Under the pieces are notes generated by a model. The model was not told the origin of the DNA. It did no database searches and was given only the letters and a program-made list of their open reading frames with translations. From contig JACEEZ010015314.1 in assembly GCA_016584305.1 (NCBI GenBank), forward strand, positions 8,738 to 72,737: a stretch of 64,000 nucleotides of DNA. The letters are read 5' to 3'. Position 1 is the stretch's first letter. The number at the start of each line of letters is the position of its first letter. The stretch comes from Chionoecetes opilio. Lineage: Eukaryota > Arthropoda > Malacostraca > Decapoda > Majidae. A program made the translations under genes and the position numbers. This document shows positions 58,757-64,000 of the stretch, piece by piece.

Positions 58757-60436
58757 ATATGTGCAATATACAGATACTAGCAAGCTTACTATGTGCAATA
58801 TACACATACTAGCAAGCTTACTATGTGCAATATACACACAGTAGCAAGCTTACTATGTGCAATATACAGATACTAGCAAGCTTACTATGTGCAATATACA
58901 CATACTAGCAAGCTTACTATGTGCAATATACACATACTAGCAAGCTTACTATGTGCAATATACAGATACTAGCAAGCTTACTATGTGCAATATACACATA
59001 CTAGCAAGCTTACTATGTGCAATATACACATACTAGCAAGCTTACTATGTGCAATATACAGATACTAGCAAGCTTACTATGTGCAATATACAGATACTAG
59101 CAAGCTTACTATGTGCAATATACACATACTAGCAAGCTTACTATGTGCAATATACACATACTAGCAAGCTTACTATGTGCAATAGACACATACTAGCAAG
59201 CTTACTATGTGCAATATACAGATACTAGCAAGCTTACTATATGCAATATACATATACTAGCAAGCTTACTATGTGCAATATACAGACTGTAGCAAGCTTA
59301 CTATGTGCAATATACACACTGCAACAAGCTTACTATGTGCAATATACACACAGTAACAAGCTTACTATGTGCAATATACACACTGTAACAAGCTTACTAT
59401 GTGCAATATACACACTGCAACAAGCTTACTATGTGCAATATACACACAGTAACAAGCTTACTATGTGCAATATACACACAGTAACAAGCTTACTATGTGC
59501 AATATACACACAGTAACAAGCTTACTATGTGCAATATACACACACTGTAACAAGCTTACTTTGCAATATACACACACAGTAACAAGCTTACTATGTGCAA
59601 TATATAGACTGTAACAAGCTTACTATGTGCAATATATAGACTGTAACAAGCTTACTATGTGCAATATATAGACTGTGGCAAGCTTACTATGTGCAATATA
59701 TAGACTGTAACAAGCTTACTATGTGCAATATATAGACTGTGGCAAGCTTACTATGTGCAATATACACATAATAGCAAGCTTACTATGTGCAATATACACA
59801 TAATAGTAAGCTTACTATGTGCAATATACACATAATAGCAAGCTTACTATGTGCAATATACACATAATAGCAAGCTTACTATGTGCAATATACACATAAT
59901 AGCAAGCTTACTATGTGAAATATACACATAATAGCAAGCTTACTATGTGCAATATACGCATAATAGCAAGCTTACTACGTATGTGCAATATATAGACTGT
60001 AACAAGCTTACTATGTGCAATATATAGACTGTAACAAGCTTACTATGTGCAATATACACACACAGTAACAAGCTTACTATGTGCAATATACACACAGTAA
60101 CAAGCTTACTATGTGCAATATACACACAGTAACAAGCTTACTATGTGCAATATACACACAGTAACAAGCTTACTATGTGCAATATACACACACAGTAACA
60201 AGCTTACTATGTGCAATATACACACAGTAACAAGCTTACTATGTGCAATATACACAGTAACAAGCTTACTATTTGCAATATACACAGTAACAAGCTTATT
60301 ATGTGCAATATACAGTAACAAGCTTACTATTTGCAATATACACACACAGTAGCAAGCTTACTATGTGCAATATACACACACAGTAACAAGCTTACTGTGC
60401 AATATACACACACAGTAACAAGCTTAATGTGCAACA
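58757..60436 (+). repeat. 32-bp minisatellite in RRP5 intron
   Basis: About 52 units of GCAAGCTTACTATGTGCAAT plus ATACACATACTA. Two main variants (CATACTA, CACAGTA). Each has an AAGCTT. Remnant units reappear at 61274-61425 on the other side of the Tc1-like element. Confidence 0.95.
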
Positions 60437-60438
60437 TA

Positions 60439-61271
60439 CAGTGGCCACGTTTGAAATTAGGACGATACTTTTTTTGCTATTTTTACTTGTGACTTTGTAA
60501 ATAAACCAAAGAAGGATTGAAACTAAACATTTTTGATACATTTCATTTCTTTTATTTAGTCTTTAGAGCCATTACCATGGCTTTCAAGTACAAACTGACG
60601 TCTTTTTGGCCTTGAATGCGCAACAGTACGTCAATACGTCAATATGTCTAAAGTCAATGTTAGGTTTACCCCGATGGATGCAGTGTTTTTGGATGTTAAG
60701 ACTGCCCCATGTCTGCTAGAGACACGCCCTCTTCATGCAGTGTCACAATTATTACTTTCTCTGCCATGGACAAGTGTATTTCCCCCATGGCCAGTAGGTT
60801 GTGGCACACACGTGGGCATAAAATAGCACCCAAAACAGGCATAGGCACTGTTTCTAATTCTAAGAACAAAAAAACAGCCTCGTGAGGAGTGTGCTGGATA
60901 TCTGACGGCGCGGTTTTGACACAGTTAACCCTTGAGACCCAGAACGTAATTTCCATTGTAATTTAGGTGCCATTAGACATTTTTTAGTGAATATCAGCAA
61001 TATTTTATAGATATGGCCTGTTTAGTATCCTTGTCGACTAACTAAATTGGTATAATAAGTGACTTTTCGTAATTTTATGACTCGACAACAGACGATTTTA
61101 TATAGCAAAGGAAAGATCTGGGCGTGTAGGGGTTAACAACACTTGTAGAGTTGCCGTAAGTCGCTAGAAACTCAACCGTATGTTCAATTATAGTAACATT
61201 AGCTGATGAAGTTACGGCAAAAAAATATGGCTATTTTCACCGTCGTCCTAATTTCATCCGCGGGCACTGTG
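60439..61271 (-). mobile_element. Tc1/mariner-like remnant inserted in the minisatellite
   Basis: Ends CAGTGGCCACGTTTGAAATT and, on the minus strand, CAGTGCCCGCGGATGAAATT, both continuing AGGACGA. TA is present at 60437-60438 and 61272-61273. The minus strand encodes a fragment with LSMAEKVIIVTLHEEGVSLADM, like the N-terminal helix-turn-helix of Tc1-type transposases. The catalytic part is missing. Confidence 0.75.
60925..61136 (+). mobile_element. TTAA MITE nested in the Tc1-like element
   Basis: TTAACCCTTGAGACCC to GGGCGTGTAGGGGTTAA, full length, TTAA on both sides. This sets the order: minisatellite, then Tc1-like insertion, then MITE. Confidence 0.85.
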
Positions 61272-61558
61272 TACACTGTAACAAGCTTAATGTGTGCAAT
61301 AATGTGCACTATACACACAGTAGCAAGCTTACTATGTGCACTATACACACAGTAGCAAGCTAACTATGTGCACTATACACACAGTAGCAAGCTAACTATG
61401 TGCACTATACACACAGTAGCAACAATAGAACAAAATAAACAGTCAGCAAACAGAAACAGAAGAGTAACATAAACAAAAGACCAAAGAATCCATGAATGTA
61501 AGGTTAAACTCAGGAGGAGAAAAGCCTGTGTTTATACTGTGTGTCTGGCATCACCCAC

Positions 61559-63582
61559 CTCACTGCCTGCCTTCCCGCCTTCCTCTCGGCCTTGTTTTGA
61601 GGCCATCGCTTTCCCCGTCTTGAGTTTCTTAGACTTCTTGGCTTTCTGATCTGCTATCTCTCTCTTCTTGGTTTTCTTGGCAGTCTGCTGTGTCTGTATC
61701 TCCCCATTGCTGTCACCAGGCCTTGGAGACACTGTGTTGGAGTGTTCCATCTCTTCTTTGTTGCTCTGTTTACCTTGCAAGGAATAATGGGATTCATTTC
61801 TGTCACTGTCCTGATCACTGCTAGTCGCCTCTTCCTCCTCCTCGCTGCCTGTCTCGCCTTCACCCGAGGGACTGAACACAATCTCCGGCAGGTTGGCGTC
61901 GAGGCTGAGGTGCTGGTCCTTGTTGTGGCACTTCAGCACTGCTAGCACCAGGGCTCCCTCTATGTGCTTCACCACCACCCACACCTTCCTTCCCACAGGG
62001 TTGAGGGTGCGCTCGCTGAAGCAGTTCAGGTGCATCAGCGAGGGCAGGTAGGCCACTGTGCCCTGACACGCACTCTTCATCACCACCGCCGTGAAGAAAT
62101 CCTTGGCCAAAACTACCTCGCACTTCACTTTCATTCCGACAGTGAGCTTCTCGGTTTTGTTAGCGTGAATATTCAACATTAATTTAGGTCTCAGCGTGAG
62201 TTCCAGGCACTTGTCTTCTTGGTTGACATGGAGGACGCAGGCTTTGACTCTCTGCCCGGCCTTGTAGGGGGTCTTGCCGTACTGGTGAGTCGCCGCCACC
62301 GTCCCCAACACACCGCTGCTCTTGACTCTGACGCTAACTCCTTGTGGCGTCACCTCGGTCACCACGGCCGCCACCTTGTCCCCGACGCCATACTGTGCAA
62401 GGCGTCTGTCCTGGCCTCCACGGCTCACCAGTCCCCTGGCCACCGTCTGTTCAGTCTTGAGGTAGCTGTTCAGGACTTGAAGGCTGGACTGTGTGGCATT
62501 CTTCAGGTTATCCTTCAATGCCGTAGTTAAGATGGGACGTCCTTTGTCATCCGTGTCCTTGAAAGAGACGTAGAGAGACTGTCCAATGCGGATTCCCATG
62601 TCTTCAATGTCTATCCACTTGCCAGGGACGGTTAAATTCTTCTGGTGCACCAGCGCTCGTTTTCCTGCGCTGCCCAAGGGAATCATGACGAAGATTCCGA
62701 AGCTCTTGATGGCGGAGACCACTGCCGGGTAGCTCTCCTCCGCCACGAGCTCTTGACTCTCCAGGACCTCAGAGCTGCCGTGCTGAACCCAGAAGCAGGC
62801 AGACGACTTGAGGCTCAGCGTGATGGAGACGTCCGACTTACTGAAGACCACGGCATTCACTATCTGATCTTTTTCCCTGATGAGTTCTTTGAGCAGTCTG
62901 CATTTCTCTGGATCGTCGGAGAGATGGTGGACGGGAATGACAGCCTCGGTGTTGTTAGGGGTCAGGGTGACTTTGATGGTGTTGGCCTTCACCTCATCCA
63001 CCACACACAGCACCCTGGATCGCACCTCCACGCTCTCCCCCATCCTGGCCACCTGGCTCGAGGGTTTGGCAGCATCCACACGCAGGGTTAGCGTCATGTG
63101 TTTCTTGTCGGGGCTGACCTTGATCACCCTGCAGCGCACAACCTGGCCCTCCCGGAACACTGCGGCCAGATCCTCGCTGGAAGGGACGCCCGCCTGGGAC
63201 TTGGAACAAAGCCCTTCACGTCGTTGAACATCCCCACCAACAGGCCCGACGGGATGATCTTAATGACGTAGCCGACGGTGATGGTGTTTTCGGCCTCTCG
63301 GGTGTACTGGGTCACGATGGGTTCCTGCGCGTTCACCAGCCGGGATTTTAGGGTGAGGAGCAGGTGGTGTCTCTTGGGGTTCACCTTGAGCACTCGGGCG
63401 GTGACTTGCTGGCCCAGGGGATGCTTGCGCTGGGGGTGCTTCACGGGGTTGTTGGTGAGGTGCAGGGCCGGCACGTGGCCGCTGATCACCTTACTCACGG
63501 CCAGCCGGGCGCCCGTCTCCTCGTAGCCGCTCACTGTCGCCTCCACCACCTGGCCCGGCGCCAATTCGCTATACGACACAAA
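61559..63582 (-). CDS. PDCD11: RRP5/PDCD11 large exon, S1 RNA-binding domains
   Basis: 2024 bases between acceptor TTATTGTTACAG and donor GAG|GTGGGT. About 675 codons once a single-base deletion at about 63201-63206 is allowed for. RRP5 is a nucleolar scaffold needed for 18S and 5.8S rRNA maturation. About six consecutive S1 folds can be read, for example PGQVVEATVSGYEETGARLAV, the segment ending QVVRCRVIKVSPDKKHMTLTL, ESYPAVVSAIKSFGIFVMI, and VGDKVAAVVTEVTPQGVSVRV. The C-terminal 110 residues are acidic then Lys-rich (KKTKKREIADQKAKKSKKLK), fitting a nucleolar linker. Exon phase is 0 at both ends only if one base is restored, so the frameshift is more likely an assembly error than a pseudogene mark. 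The N-terminal S1 domains lie beyond the window. Confidence 0.93.
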
Positions 63583-64000
63583 CTGTAACAATAACAATAA
63601 CAATAACAATAAGAAACTGTAACAATAGAACCCATCATATAGGATGGTTAGGTTAGGTTAGGTTAACTATAGAGAAATATAATAATTGAAAATATAATAA
63701 AAAAATCAATCAGATCTATAATAAGAAATATAATAAGGGAAGGAAGAAAATAAACCTTGGAATCTTTGGAACCTTGGAATCTTTTTGGAATCTTGGAATC
63801 TTTCACCGGAATAACTTATTCACCACTCGCGACCAAACATATCAACCGTTCTTCACACACTATAAATCAAGGACTCACCACTGACTCACACCACTAACCA
63901 ATAACAAAACCTAAACCTAAAAAAAAAACTTTTAACATTATACAATACAAGGACGTACCACTCGGCCAACCACCATAATGAACACTAACCATAACGCACA
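63583..64000. other. RRP5 upstream intron, with short TTAGG-type repeat
   Basis: (AACAAT)n-like repeat at 63584-63612 forms the pyrimidine tract of the acceptor. Four GGTTA units at 63646-63665 match the arthropod telomere motif but are too short to be a telomere. No exon recognised to 64000. Confidence 0.6.

Noticed and set aside
61964..63588. Several + strand ORFs of 70-150 codons opposite RRP5
   Set aside because: Antisense shadows of a GC-rich exon whose minus frame gives clear S1 domains.
63646..63665. Telomere
   Set aside because: Only four GGTTA units inside an intron, with unique sequence on both sides.

Overview
The window looks like nuclear DNA from a large, repeat-rich invertebrate genome, most likely an arthropod and probably a decapod crustacean. 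The support is extreme microsatellite and minisatellite density, LINEs, MITEs of several families, small introns in a conserved animal gene, and short TTAGG-type repeats. The species is an inference. Only one clear host gene is present: the 3' two thirds of RRP5/PDCD11, the S1-domain rRNA-processing factor. It lies on the minus strand from 63582 down to 50739 in seven recognisable exons, and its 5' part lies beyond position 64000. A broken C2H2 zinc-finger gene lies at about 14.88-17.29 kb, also on the minus strand.

Layout. 1-1239: LINE tail, MITE piece and an 18-bp minisatellite. 1240-6342: a recent 5.1-kb LTR element read on the minus strand, with 1.67-kb LTRs and a CGGC target duplication. 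Its short interior has no gag or pol but carries a 129-codon ORF whose first half is ribosomal protein L23-like. 6343-8922: minisatellites, hairpins, a pogo-like MITE and a LINE tail. 8923 (an N) to about 15.4 kb: poor-quality sequence, the first part of which is a corrupted copy of 24.0-31.3 kb. 15437-17050: solo LTR of the same family inside the zinc-finger exon. 18-23.1 kb: nested MITEs, a second N at 19205 and another corrupted duplicate. 24.7-29.9 kb: a 27-bp satellite of about 190 units. 30-36.2 kb: foldback elements, CT repeats, another solo LTR and nested MITEs. 36.8-40.6 kb: a nearly complete but broken APE-type LINE. 40.6-50.4 kb: noisy and clean copies of one 3.3-kb block, then purine-rich arrays. 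50.4-64 kb: RRP5.

The most unusual signals are in the LTR family. (i) It has captured part of a ribosomal protein gene. (ii) Every LTR lineage carries two identical 25-bp direct repeats around its promoter. The repeats match perfectly within a lineage but are completely different between lineages, and the upstream one is always followed by a GTAAG splice-donor-like sequence. (iii) The U3 part of each LTR carries a conserved small ORF.

Reading caution: several blocks (8.92-15.4, 19.2-21.6, 41.4-44.75 and 55.8-57.3 kb) have the indel pattern of unpolished long-read fill. Frameshifts there should not be taken as biology.
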